Positions 44,420 through 52,293 of a stretch of DNA of 64,000 bases are shown here, piece by piece. Origin of the DNA: SFLA01 sp964485815 (GTDB lineage: Bacteria > Bacillota > Clostridia > Oscillospirales > CAG-382). Within the stretch, counting starts at the first letter, position 1. Each line of letters starts with the position of its first letter. Where the stretch lies: positions 1-64,000 of the forward strand of contig CAZAJX010000003.1 of assembly GCA_964485815.1 (NCBI GenBank), read 5' to 3'. The notes under the pieces were generated by a model. That model was given only the letters and a program-made list of their open reading frames with translations. It did no database searches and was not told the DNA's origin. A program made the translations under genes and the position numbers.

Positions 44420-45469
44420 GAGAACTATCTCACGACCAGACTCGGAGGAGTCATACATCGCCTGCATCATCTTAGCAGTAACAGCAACGGTATCGATATG
44501 AGAAGGAAGCTTTTCGCCGGTGTGGATACACTCGATAAAGCGGTCGATCTCTTTCTGGAAGTGAGGCTCATCCTTGTACTTGGGCTTGAAGGAGCAGAGA
44601 GAGCCGCAGGAGGTGGTGTATACGGTGAAGTCGCCGCCGTAGTTAAGACGGATACCTGCCTTGGTGCCGATGAAATCGATATAGCTTTCGCCAACGCCGA
44701 TATTCTGTGCCCATGCGCCGTTGAAGGAAATGGAGGGACCGGAGGTACGAACGAAGCCGGAAACCATATCGTCAACGTCATAAGTACCGTTAACGTCCTT
44801 GGTGTCCTCAGCCCACATGCCTTCGTATACGTAGTTGGGCATATCTACGCCCAGCTTGGAGTATGCGTTACAGGTAACGGTCTTGGGAGTGGGGTCGCCG
44901 GTGCAGTACATAACGATATCAAGATAGTGTACGCCCCAGTCGATAAGTACGCCGCCGCCGGAGATAGCCTTGGTGGTGAATGCGCCGCCCAAGCCGGGGA
45001 TGGAACGGTGAGAACGGAAGCTTACGTATACGTGGTAAACTTCGCCCAGATCGCCGCGCTGAATAAGCTCACGAACTTTATTTACAGCGGAGTTAAAGCG
45101 GTTAACAACGCCGATATTGAGAACCTTACCGGTTTCGTGCTGTGCCTTCTGCATCTCAAGCGCTTCTGCATATGTTCTTGCAGCGGGCTTTTCGCACAGA
45201 ACGTGCTTGCCTGCGTGGAGAGCGTCAATAGCGATTCTGGAGTGCTCTCTGTTGGGAGTACAGATAGAAACCGCCTCGATCTCGGGATCGGCAAGAACTT
45301 CTTTGTAATCTTCAACAGCTTTACCGCAGCCGTATTTAGCTACGCAAGCTTCTGCCTTGTGAAGCAGGATATCACAGAAATAAACGATCTCTGCTTCGGG
45401 ATTGTTCATATAAGAGGGGATGTGTGCGCTGTTTGCGATAGTACCGCAGCCGATAATTGCTATTTTCAT
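44414..45469 (-). CDS. Gfo/Idh/MocA-family oxidoreductase 1
   Basis: This 351-residue NAD(P)-dependent sugar or inositol dehydrogenase has a Rossmann start IAIIGCGTIANSAHIPSY, the EKPAARTYAEALEM block with the conserved EKP, and GGVLIDWGVHYLDIVMYCTG in the C-terminal domain, where the D-x-x-x-H catalytic motif lies. The substrate is not predictable. GCGGAGGAAAA precedes the start. Its 3' flank is shared with dehydrogenase 2. Confidence 0.93.
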   Translation of the reverse strand: MKIAIIGCGTIANSAHIPSYMNNPEAEIVYFCDILLHKAEACVAKYGCGKAVEDYKEVLADPEIEAVSICTPNREHSRIAIDALHAGKHVLCEKPAARTYAEALEMQKAQHETGKVLNIGVVNRFNSAVNKVRELIQRGDLGEVYHVYVSFRSHRSIPGLGGAFTTKAISGGGVLIDWGVHYLDIVMYCTGDPTPKTVTCNAYSKLGVDMPNYVYEGMWAEDTKDVNGTYDVDDMVSGFVRTSGPSISFNGAWAQNIGVGESYIDFIGTKAGIRLNYGGDFTVYTTSCGSLCSFKPKYKDEPHFQKEIDRFIECIHTGEKLPSHIDTVAVTAKMMQAMYDSSESGREIVLD

Positions 45470-45511
45470 TATAAAATTTTCCTCCGCTTTTATATAGTGG
45501 TTACAATCTGG

Positions 45512-45540
45512 ATTTTACCACAAGATGTAAAGAATGGCAA
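45512..45540 (-). promoter_or_regulatory. Probable promoter of dehydrogenase 1
   Basis: On the minus strand TTGCCA (45540-45535), 17-bp spacer, TAAAAT (45517-45512). Confidence 0.6.
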
Positions 45541-45558
45541 TAGATTTATTAAAAAAAC

Positions 45559-45587
45559 TTGATTTTTTAAGTAACCCGTAATATAAT
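45559..45587 (+). promoter_or_regulatory. Promoter of binding protein 1
   Basis: TTGATT (45559-45564), 17-bp spacer, TATAAT (45582-45587), 36 bp before the start codon. Confidence 0.82.
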
Positions 45588-45622
45588 ACATTTATGTAAA
45601 AATATGAAGGGAAACAGAACAT

Positions 45623-47071
45623 ATGAAAAAGATTTTTGCTATTGCACTTGTAGCACTTATGCTCCTTTCCGTGCTTTGCGCTTGCAACACCGTAGATCCC
45701 GACGTTCAGCAAGGCGCCTCCGTTACGGACGCTTCCTACGGCGAAGTTGATTTTGACGACCGCGCAAACGTAAAGGACAACCTTCCCGAGAAGGATTGGG
45801 GCGGAAAGACATATACCATTCTTCAGCGTACAGAGAACGATTACGAATTCGGTGTTGAGGAATTGGGCTTTTCCACAGTAAAAGACCTTATCTATGAAAG
45901 AGATGCGGTTGTTGAAGAGCGTTTCAACGTAGATATAGTTTCCAAGCCTATTAACGGCGGCTGGGGCGTGCACGAGGACTTTATAGATTACGTGCGCGAT
46001 ACCGTGGCTACCGGCTCCGTGGATTACGATATTATCGCAGGCTACGCCGCTATTATCCCTACTCTCATTGCAGAGGGCATCTTTATCGATTGGTACGATA
46101 TCCCCTACGTTGATCTTGAGAGAGAATGGTGGTCCCAGGACCTTGTTGATGAGCTTACCATAGACGATAACCTTTATCTCCTCTCTGGTGATATTTCCCT
46201 CCTTTTCTGGGAAAGTATGCAGGGTATGTTCTTTAACAAGACTCTTGCTGAAAACGCAGGTATCGAAAACCTTTATGACGTTGTACGTGACGGCGACTGG
46301 ACCTTTGATAAAATGATGGAAGTTATCCGCACCGCCAGCGTTAAGGACGATAACCCCGATACGAAGGTATACGGCTATACCTCCTGCCTTACCACTCAGG
46401 TTGACGTATATCAGGACGCATTCGATATCCCCGTAACCACCAAGGATGCGGACGGCAGACCTTACTTCACCATTAATCAGGAAAAGACCTATACCGCACT
46501 CCAGATGGTTTACGATCTCGTTTACAGCTCCGACGAATTTTACAAAGCTGCTGACAAAACCGAAAGCATAAAGATGTTCGGCGAAAACCGCGCTCTCTTC
46601 CTTCCCACTAAGCTGGGTAACGGCAGTATTATCAATACTTACGATTGCAACTTCGGTATCCTCCCCATGCCCAAGTTTAACGAGGAGCAGGAAAACTACC
46701 ACTCCACCTGTGAGGACGATTATTCTCTTATGGCAGTTCCCATAACCAGCAAGAACAACCTTGAGTTTATCGGTATGATTACCGAAGCTCTCTGCGCACA
46801 GAGCTACCGCGCAGTTGTTCCCGAATGGTACACCGTAATTCTTCAGAACAGATACACCAAGGATGAGGATTCTATCGAAATGATCGAGATCATCCGCGAG
46901 GGTATCCTCTGTAACTTCGGTTATATCCATTCCTATGCGCTGGATTGGCCCGCACACCAGTTCAATATCTGCATAAACAACGGCTCTATCGATTTCGCAT
47001 CCAACTGGCAGTCCAAGGAAGCAACCTTCAATAAAAATCTTGAAGACCTGCTGGACGCTTATTTCGATTAA
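45623..47071 (+). CDS. Extracellular solute-binding lipoprotein 1 (sugar ABC type)
   Basis: This 482-residue protein has a lipobox signal (LCAC, mature Cys at about 21) and the fold signatures of family 1 sugar-type binding proteins: DWGGKTYTILQR, RDAVVEERFNVDI, DYDIIAGYAAIIPTL, GMFFNKTLAENAG and NCNFGILPMPKFN-like DCNFGILPMPKFN. No permease or ATPase gene is nearby, so it must use a transporter encoded elsewhere. It is paired divergently with dehydrogenase 1, which suggests joint use of a sugar. AGGGAAAC is the ribosome site. Confidence 0.9.
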   Translation: MKKIFAIALVALMLLSVLCACNTVDPDVQQGASVTDASYGEVDFDDRANVKDNLPEKDWGGKTYTILQRTENDYEFGVEELGFSTVKDLIYERDAVVEERFNVDIVSKPINGGWGVHEDFIDYVRDTVATGSVDYDIIAGYAAIIPTLIAEGIFIDWYDIPYVDLEREWWSQDLVDELTIDDNLYLLSGDISLLFWESMQGMFFNKTLAENAGIENLYDVVRDGDWTFDKMMEVIRTASVKDDNPDTKVYGYTSCLTTQVDVYQDAFDIPVTTKDADGRPYFTINQEKTYTALQMVYDLVYSSDEFYKAADKTESIKMFGENRALFLPTKLGNGSIINTYDCNFGILPMPKFNEEQENYHSTCEDDYSLMAVPITSKNNLEFIGMITEALCAQSYRAVVPEWYTVILQNRYTKDEDSIEMIEIIREGILCNFGYIHSYALDWPAHQFNICINNGSIDFASNWQSKEATFNKNLEDLLDAYFD

Positions 47072-47084
47072 AAATGAAACAAAA

Positions 47085-47110
47085 ACGGCTGATTATATCA
47101 GCCGTTTTTT
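47085..47110 (+). terminator. Terminator after binding protein 1
   Basis: ACGGCTGAT/ATCAGCCGT stem with a six-T tail; the tail abuts a family A repeat. Confidence 0.88.
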
Positions 47111-47190
47111 AATGATAAATGATAAATGATAAATGATGAATGATGAATGTAGGAAAGTTTTTTGCTGTACGCAAAAAACAAATTTAATGT
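47110..47190. repeat. Family A repeat, right arm missing
   Basis: Six left heptamers (AATGATA x3, AATGATG x2, AATG) and a TTTTTTGCTGT-ACGCAAAAAA hairpin, ending in CAAATTTAATG, the same truncated end as the copy at 42535. Confidence 0.7.
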
Positions 47191-47210
47191 TTTAAAAGGC
47201 TATACGATAA

Positions 47211-47241
47211 CCGTAGGGACAGGCGTCCTCGACTGTCCGCC
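47211..47241. repeat. Family C (REP-like) unit
   Basis: CCGTAGGGACAGGCGTCCTC followed by GACTGTCCGC. It matches the in-frame stretch of the RAYT gene at 1521-1550 at 27 of 30 positions, and is a compact GC palindrome next to the tspO 3' end. Confidence 0.8.
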
Positions 47242-47242
47242 A

Positions 47243-47701
47243 TTAATTTAACATTGCTACCCCGTAAGATAAATATGCTGCAAATGATAACCATATCATA
47301 TAGGGCAAAAACAGTATTCCCGCAACGGGACGGCACACCCAGAATTCCCGTGTGAGGACGAATCCCACCGCCCACATAACCAGAATTACCAAAAAAGAAA
47401 GCATAAAAAGCTGCCATTTAAAAAACAAAAAGGGCCATATAAAGTTTAAAGCAAGGGTTATTACGTACAGCACCTTCCAAAGCTTTCCTTTACAACCCGA
47501 TGTATATGCAAAATAGCTTGAAAGTCCCATAAGGGCATACAGCACAGTCCACACCGCGGGGAACACCCATCCGGGAGGAGAAAGGGCAGGTAAGGCGATA
47601 CCCTGATACAAGCCCGATCCTGCCGCAGTAAGCGCGCCCGCAAGCCCGCCCACAAACAGCGGGATAAACAACGAAACCAATAAAACGCCTAATCTTTTCA
47701 A
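47243..47701 (-). CDS. TspO/MBR family protein
   Basis: This 152-residue, five-helix membrane protein binds tetrapyrroles or other hydrophobic ligands. Hallmarks are PALSPPGWVFPAVWTVLYAL in the first half and the Trp-rich helices. Its role in Clostridia is unknown. CAAAGGAGCGGTGCGG-type site precedes the ATG; the 3' end is next to the C repeat. Confidence 0.93.
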   Translation of the reverse strand: MKRLGVLLVSLFIPLFVGGLAGALTAAGSGLYQGIALPALSPPGWVFPAVWTVLYALMGLSSYFAYTSGCKGKLWKVLYVITLALNFIWPFLFFKWQLFMLSFLVILVMWAVGFVLTREFWVCRPVAGILFLPYMIWLSFAAYLSYGVAMLN

Positions 47702-47793
47702 GCCGCACCGCTCCTTTTTCCAAAGAGGAATTTGAATTAATATAATTTATGCAAAAGACCGATAAATTATGCAGGCAAATTAATGCGCATCTA

Positions 47794-47822
47794 TTGAAAA
47801 AAACGGCAAACTGCTATATAAT
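47794..47822 (+). promoter_or_regulatory. Promoter of dehydrogenase 2
   Basis: TTGAAA (47794-47799), 17-bp spacer, TATAAT (47817-47822). Confidence 0.82.
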
Positions 47823-47867
47823 GTCCGTGTAAAATCAAAACAAGAAGCAATGGAAAGGAAGCAGAAA

Positions 47868-48938
47868 ATGGAACAGAAAAAACTTAAAGTCGCCGTTGTA
47901 GGCGTTGGCGGCATATCCGAGGTACATATTAACGGCTATAAAGCCTGCCCCAACGTGGAACTTTACGCTTTTTGCGATATCAACGAAAAAACTCTTAAAT
48001 GGAAGGGCGAGCGCCACGGCGTAACCAGACTTTATACCGACGAAGCCACTATGCTTGCGGAACTTCCCGAGATCGACGCGGTTTCCGTTTGCACCTGGAA
48101 CTCCGCTCACGCACCCTGCACCATTATGGCGCTTAACGCAGGCAAGCACGTTCTGTGCGAAAAGCCTATGGCTATGAACACCCGGGAAGCCGAGGCTATG
48201 CTGGAAGCGGCAAAGCGCAACAATAAATTGCTTATGATCGGCTTCGTGCGCCGCTTCGGTAACGATGCGGCTGTGCTTAAGGATTTTATAGACGCAGGCG
48301 ATTTCGGCGAAATTTACTACGCAAAGGCAAACTATACCCGCCGTAACGGATGCCCCGGCGGCTGGTTCGGTGAAAAAGCGCGCTCCGGCGGCGGTCCTCT
48401 TATCGACCTTGGCGTACACGTTATCGACCTTGTCCGCTATCTGCTGGGCAATCCCAAGCCCGTTTCCGTTTACGGCGTAACCTATGATAAGCTTAAAAAC
48501 CGTCCCGGCATTAAGGGAACGGTGGACTATAAGTCCGAAACCGATGCGGCAAAGCCTGTGTTCGACGTTGAGGATATGGCAAGCGCACTCATCCGCTTCG
48601 ATAACGGCACCACTCTGGCAGTTGAAGCATCCTTCAGCCTTAATATCCCCCACGATGTGGGCAAGATCGAGCTTTACGGAAGCAAGGCAGGCGCGGTGAT
48701 CGACCCCGAATTAAAGATATACACCCAGCAAAACGGTTATCTCACCAACGTAACTATGCATCAGTCTACAGCACTCAGCTTTGACGGTCTGTTCGAAAAC
48801 GAGATCTCCCATTTCGTAAGATGTATTACCGAGGGTATCCCCTGCCGTAACCCTGCGGAAGACGGCGTAGAAATGATGAAGATACTGGATGCAGTATATG
48901 CATCCGCCTCCACCGGACATGAAGTGGTGATTGATTAG
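47868..48938 (+). CDS. Gfo/Idh/MocA-family oxidoreductase 2
   Basis: This 356-residue dehydrogenase has VAVVGVGGISEVHINGYKAC, CEKPMAMNTREAEAM with the conserved EKP, and GGGPLIDLGVHVIDLVRYLLG. It is related to dehydrogenase 1 but not a close copy. The start at 47868 (MEQKKLKVAVV) is preferred over an ATG six codons earlier because GGAAAGGAAG fits it. Its stop is followed by module D copy 3. Confidence 0.93.
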   Translation: MEQKKLKVAVVGVGGISEVHINGYKACPNVELYAFCDINEKTLKWKGERHGVTRLYTDEATMLAELPEIDAVSVCTWNSAHAPCTIMALNAGKHVLCEKPMAMNTREAEAMLEAAKRNNKLLMIGFVRRFGNDAAVLKDFIDAGDFGEIYYAKANYTRRNGCPGGWFGEKARSGGGPLIDLGVHVIDLVRYLLGNPKPVSVYGVTYDKLKNRPGIKGTVDYKSETDAAKPVFDVEDMASALIRFDNGTTLAVEASFSLNIPHDVGKIELYGSKAGAVIDPELKIYTQQNGYLTNVTMHQSTALSFDGLFENEISHFVRCITEGIPCRNPAEDGVEMMKILDAVYASASTGHEVVID

Positions 48939-49350
48939 TCGCTCGGTAAAAAACGCAGAACAAAAACGCAAAAAACACATAGTTCTGTTTAGCGCGTTCT
49001 CAAATGTAGGGCGGGTGGCTTATCCGGGGTCCCCAAAAAATGCGGCAGCATTTTTCGGGGTGCCCCTTCCCCCCGCCGTTACTCATATTAAAAGGAAAAC
49101 TTCCGTAGAAGTAAAAAAACATCTACGGAAGTTCTTTTATTTTTATTTTGCGTTTTTTATAAATTTTCGCTTCGCTGGCTGTAGGTTACTACAGCTCCCG
49201 CTCGCGAAAATTCATTCTGCGCCATTTTACCATCGCTCACTCCAAACCACGGCTATTACAGACATTACGTATCAAAAACAATTATTTCGGTTTTTGCTCC
49301 GCAAAAAACTTCCGAAATTTATCATTTGTCATTCCTCATTCCTCATTAAA
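48932..49350 (+). repeat. Composite 3' module D, copy 3
   Basis: Read from the dehydrogenase 2 stop: GATTAGTCGCTCGGTAAAA (48932-48950), CAAAAACGCAAAAAACACA, TGTAGGGCGGGT (49004-49015), a family B core (CCCCAAAAAATGC, GCATTTTTCGGGG, 49028-49062), TTCCGTAGAA hairpin, TTTGCGTTTTT, GGCTGTAGGTTACTACAGCT (49177-49196), TTTTACCATCGCTCACTCC, CGGCTATTACAGACATTACG, TTTTTGCTCCGC and a family A right arm. It is an inverted copy of 44419-44089. Confidence 0.85.
49098..49138 (+). terminator. Terminator within module D copy 3
   Basis: AACTTCCGTAGA/TCTACGGAAGTT (49098-49133), T-rich tail. Confidence 0.78.
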
Positions 49351-49377
49351 AAACGCCCGTATTATCGGGCGTTTTTA
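49348..49377. terminator. Bidirectional terminator at the patatin 3' end
   Basis: ACGCCCG-TATTAT-CGGGCGT (49353-49372) with A- and T-tracts; it serves the minus-strand patatin gene and joins the family A arm of module D copy 3. Confidence 0.85.
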
Positions 49378-50226
49378 TCACGGTTTTTGTATTTTCGTTA
49401 TCTTTTTGCCTATTTTATTCAGACCGGTAATAACCGTATCCGTAGTAAGTCGGATCTTCTTTTTGGGGTTTTCCTTGTTAAGGGTAGTAATGGTGTTGTA
49501 AATGTGGGGCAGGTTATCCGTACCCTCCTCAAACACGCGGCTGAGAGTGGCGCGGGCACGCTCGTACCCGTCCTCCAGCATTCTGTCCACGCTTTCGCGG
49601 GAGATGACGAAGGATGTCTTTGCCCGCGTGGGATCGGGGAAAAATATTTTTACTATCTTATTATCGAAATAGCTGTCCTCAAAGGTGTACCAATAATCGT
49701 CAAAATAAATACAGATAATATAATCCAATTTATGCTGCATCAAGGGATACACGGGGATATTGTCTACCAAGGCGCCGTCAAAATAATAATCGTTTTCTAT
49801 TCTTACGGGGCGGTTGAATACGGGCAAAGCAATTCCCGCCCGCAAGGATTTTCTCGTGTGCTGGCGCATGGAATTAAGCTCGGAATACTCCATCTTCATG
49901 GAGTTTATGTTGAGATGGGCAACATACAGCTTGCTGTAAAGCTTATCCTCGGGGGAGGCGAGGTCTGTAATTATCTGCTGCAGTTTATCACTGCGAAGCA
50001 GGCGCATTACGTTGGTACCTGAGTTCTCGCCGCAAAATCCCTGCCACATTTCCTGCGCCTTTTCCAATTTTTGTGCGGCGAAGGCATATCCGTTCAGCGC
50101 GCCGATAGATGCACAGCTTATATATTTTATATCTTCGATAGGGATAAATTCCCGTATCGCCTTCAGCGCACCTACCTGGTAAGCGCCTTTGGCAAATCCG
50201 CCTGCAAGAACTATTCCGATATTCAT
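49378..50226 (-). CDS. Patatin-like phospholipase
   Basis: This 282-residue protein begins MNIGIVLAGGFAKGAYQVGAL, the oxyanion glycine loop of patatins. The nucleophile region reads CASIGALNG, i.e. a Ser with Cys in place of the first Gly of GxSxG, and the catalytic Asp lies in DGALVDNIP. The family hydrolyses lipid acyl esters. Start at 50226 is set by AAGGGTGGG; an ATG 12 codons upstream is less likely. Confidence 0.88.
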   Translation of the reverse strand: MNIGIVLAGGFAKGAYQVGALKAIREFIPIEDIKYISCASIGALNGYAFAAQKLEKAQEMWQGFCGENSGTNVMRLLRSDKLQQIITDLASPEDKLYSKLYVAHLNINSMKMEYSELNSMRQHTRKSLRAGIALPVFNRPVRIENDYYFDGALVDNIPVYPLMQHKLDYIICIYFDDYWYTFEDSYFDNKIVKIFFPDPTRAKTSFVISRESVDRMLEDGYERARATLSRVFEEGTDNLPHIYNTITTLNKENPKKKIRLTTDTVITGLNKIGKKITKIQKP

Positions 50227-50307
50227 TGTGCGCCCACCCTTCTGTTTAAAAAATATGCGCAAGGCAACAACATATTATACAACGAACGATCAGCAAAGTC
50301 AAGAGGA

Positions 50308-50340
50308 AAAAGCCTTAACGGTTTTTCCGTTAAGGCTTCT
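50308..50340 (-). terminator. Terminator after binding protein 2
   Basis: On the minus strand AGCCTTAACGG/CCGTTAAGGCT (50337-50311) is followed by a T-rich tail (GGAAAAA on the plus strand). Confidence 0.85.
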
Positions 50341-50345
50341 TGGGG

Positions 50346-51842
50346 TTAATTAAATTCTACCAGAATTTCCAGAGTTTCTTCCATATCGCTTTGCGCCTTG
50401 TCAGCCACCGCCTCAAAACGGGATGCGTAGTTGGGGTCTGCGTTATACATCTGTCCGCATACTGCGCCCCAATTATATATGGCGCCGAGGTCGAACACGC
50501 GGGAATCGAAGATTATATCAAGCATTCTTCCCGATTCATCATCGCGGGTCGCCTGAAGCTTCAGGGTTCTGTCATAGTATTCGGGGGTAACGAGCTGCTT
50601 GCTCAATGCGCCGAGAGCCTCTATTACCAAGCCCAGATCCTCGGGATTTTTAGCCGAATAGGGGATGGCGAGAGAGGATGTCTGGTGGTAGGAAACGGAA
50701 TGGTAATATCTGTCCTGATCGGGGTCACCCTTGGGAATGGGAAGCATACCGAAATCGTCCTCCATTGCGCGGAAGGCGGTAAGGTTCATAAGTCCGCCCA
50801 TATAGAAAAGCTCTCTGCCGTCGGTAAAGGCTTTTACTACCGTCGCTTCGAACACGTTGGAGTATCCCTTGCCGGAAAATCTGCCGTCATCGGCGATCAT
50901 AACCGTGCCTTTATCGCTGTAGAAATTGCTTATTTTTGCAAGGGCATCGTACATACCCTCGGTCTGGAAGGAGAAATAGGGGATATCGTCCGCATCCTTG
51001 GAAACTACCTTTTCCCCTGCCGCAAGGGCGTGAACGTATATGTTATAGGTTTCTGTGCCCAGCGCCCAAGTGTCGAATTCATCAACCGTGCCGTCACCGC
51101 TGCTGTCAAAGGTTATACCCTTGCAGATGGTAATGAAGTTGTCCATATTCCACTCGTCGTTATCAACCATTTCGTAAAAGTTGTAATCCGAGCACATTTC
51201 ACTTGCCAAACGCTTGTTGAAGAAGATGAGCCAGGTGCCGTCATTATCCTGAGTGTTAATATCTCCCAGAGCAACGAAAATTCTTCCCGCAACGGAAAGA
51301 TCGTTTACCGCCTGCTGGTCCCACCAAGGGTTGGAAAGGTCGATAGTATCAATAGAATTCAAATCTCTGTATACGCCGTCAAGCCACGAAGCGGCGGTGT
51401 AGGTTATGTTTTCAAACAACAGATCGTATGCGTTATCTCCCGAAAGTCCTGCCGCCATCTGGTCTACGATGATCCGGTTTAATTCCGCTTGTTCGGCGGC
51501 GGTTATGACGCCCTCAAGAACACAGTTGTATCTTTCCTCGATAACACGTCTTGCTTCTGCTTTTGCTACGTCAACTGCGGAAGCCGTGTCCTCGGAGTAA
51601 TCCTCTCTCTGGATTATCTCACCGCCGAATCCCAGTATAGATCCGCTTCCGTTGGCGTTCCAGTCCCTGCAGAGAATACGGATCACACGTCCGCCAAGGT
51701 CCTTTACGGGCAGATCTGCGCCGTAGCCGCTGTCGCTTAAGTCTGCGCCGCTCTGTTCGTCTGCGGGGGTGTTGTCATTACACGAAACCAGCACACCGCA
51801 CAGCAAAAGGAGAATAAGAAAAACAGATAAAGCCTTTTTCAT
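50346..51842 (-). CDS. Extracellular solute-binding lipoprotein 2
   Basis: This 498-residue protein has a lipobox signal (LVSC, mature Cys at about 21) and a family 1 type binding fold, with the shared VKDLGGRVIRILCRDWNANG, YDLLFENITYTAASWLDG, FFNKRLASEMCSDYNFYE and DDFGMLPIPKGD. It resembles binding protein 1 in length and layout. Again no ABC permease lies near. It has its own promoter and terminator. Confidence 0.9.
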   Translation of the reverse strand: MKKALSVFLILLLLCGVLVSCNDNTPADEQSGADLSDSGYGADLPVKDLGGRVIRILCRDWNANGSGSILGFGGEIIQREDYSEDTASAVDVAKAEARRVIEERYNCVLEGVITAAEQAELNRIIVDQMAAGLSGDNAYDLLFENITYTAASWLDGVYRDLNSIDTIDLSNPWWDQQAVNDLSVAGRIFVALGDINTQDNDGTWLIFFNKRLASEMCSDYNFYEMVDNDEWNMDNFITICKGITFDSSGDGTVDEFDTWALGTETYNIYVHALAAGEKVVSKDADDIPYFSFQTEGMYDALAKISNFYSDKGTVMIADDGRFSGKGYSNVFEATVVKAFTDGRELFYMGGLMNLTAFRAMEDDFGMLPIPKGDPDQDRYYHSVSYHQTSSLAIPYSAKNPEDLGLVIEALGALSKQLVTPEYYDRTLKLQATRDDESGRMLDIIFDSRVFDLGAIYNWGAVCGQMYNADPNYASRFEAVADKAQSDMEETLEILVEFN

Positions 51843-51877
51843 TTTTATAAGCCCTCCGTATCGTTAGTGGTTATTAT

Positions 51878-51906
51878 ATATTATCATATTTTCCGTTTCA
51901 AGTCAA
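51878..51906 (-). promoter_or_regulatory. Promoter of binding protein 2
   Basis: On the minus strand TTGACT (51906-51901), 17-bp spacer, TAATAT (51883-51878). Confidence 0.8.
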
Positions 51907-51925
51907 TAAAGAGTAAGCACCATGG

Positions 51926-51988
51926 AAATGAGGAATGATAAATGAGGAATGATGGAAAGTTTTTGGTCAGCAGACCAAAAACATCATA
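51926..51988. repeat. Family A half copy
   Basis: Left heptamers AATGAGGAATGATAAATG, then a TTTTTGGTC-AGCAG-ACCAAAAA hairpin (51960-51981); no right arm. It joins the left edge of module D copy 4. Confidence 0.7.
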
Positions 51989-52290
51989 TTTTCTCAAACT
52001 CACCAAACTACCGTAGAAGAAGGTAAAACTCACGGTTTTCGATACGTAAAATAGGAGAAGGTAGGACGCCGGGTATTTAGCGCAGAAAACGATTTTTAGG
52101 CGTGTGGGGCTGTACAAAGGTACTGCCCACCGACTAAAAACGTTTAAAAACGCGAATAAAAAAGGAATTCGTGTTTTCACGAATTCCTACATTAATAGTG
52201 CCTCAAACAAATGTCAGCGAAAACAGTGACGGTTTTGCGGTACATCTTCTTTTAACTTTTTTCGCGTTTTGTTCTGCGGTAAATAACCAA
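51989..52290 (-). repeat. Composite 3' module D, copy 4 (diverged)
   Basis: Gene-free. Read on the minus strand from the yitT stop: ATTTACCGCAGAACAAAACG, a GCGAAAAAAGTT block, a GAATTCGTG hairpin (52188-52163, terminator), TTTATTCGCGTTTTTAAACG and a CCGTGAGTTTTACC segment ending in CTTCTACGGTAG. The framework matches copies 2 and 3, but several blocks differ. Confidence 0.6.
52163..52188 (-). terminator. Terminator after yitT, inside module D copy 4
   Basis: AGGAATTCGTG/CACGAATTCCT stem; the plus-strand A-tract at 52158-52163 gives the minus-strand T-tail. Confidence 0.8.
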
Positions 52291-52293
52291 GTC

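Noticed and set aside
44306..46957. Long open frames opposite dehydrogenase 1 (44306-45562, +) and binding protein 1 (45515-46957, -).
   Set aside because: The real genes on the other strand have clear motifs, promoters and ribosome sites; the opposing frames have none.
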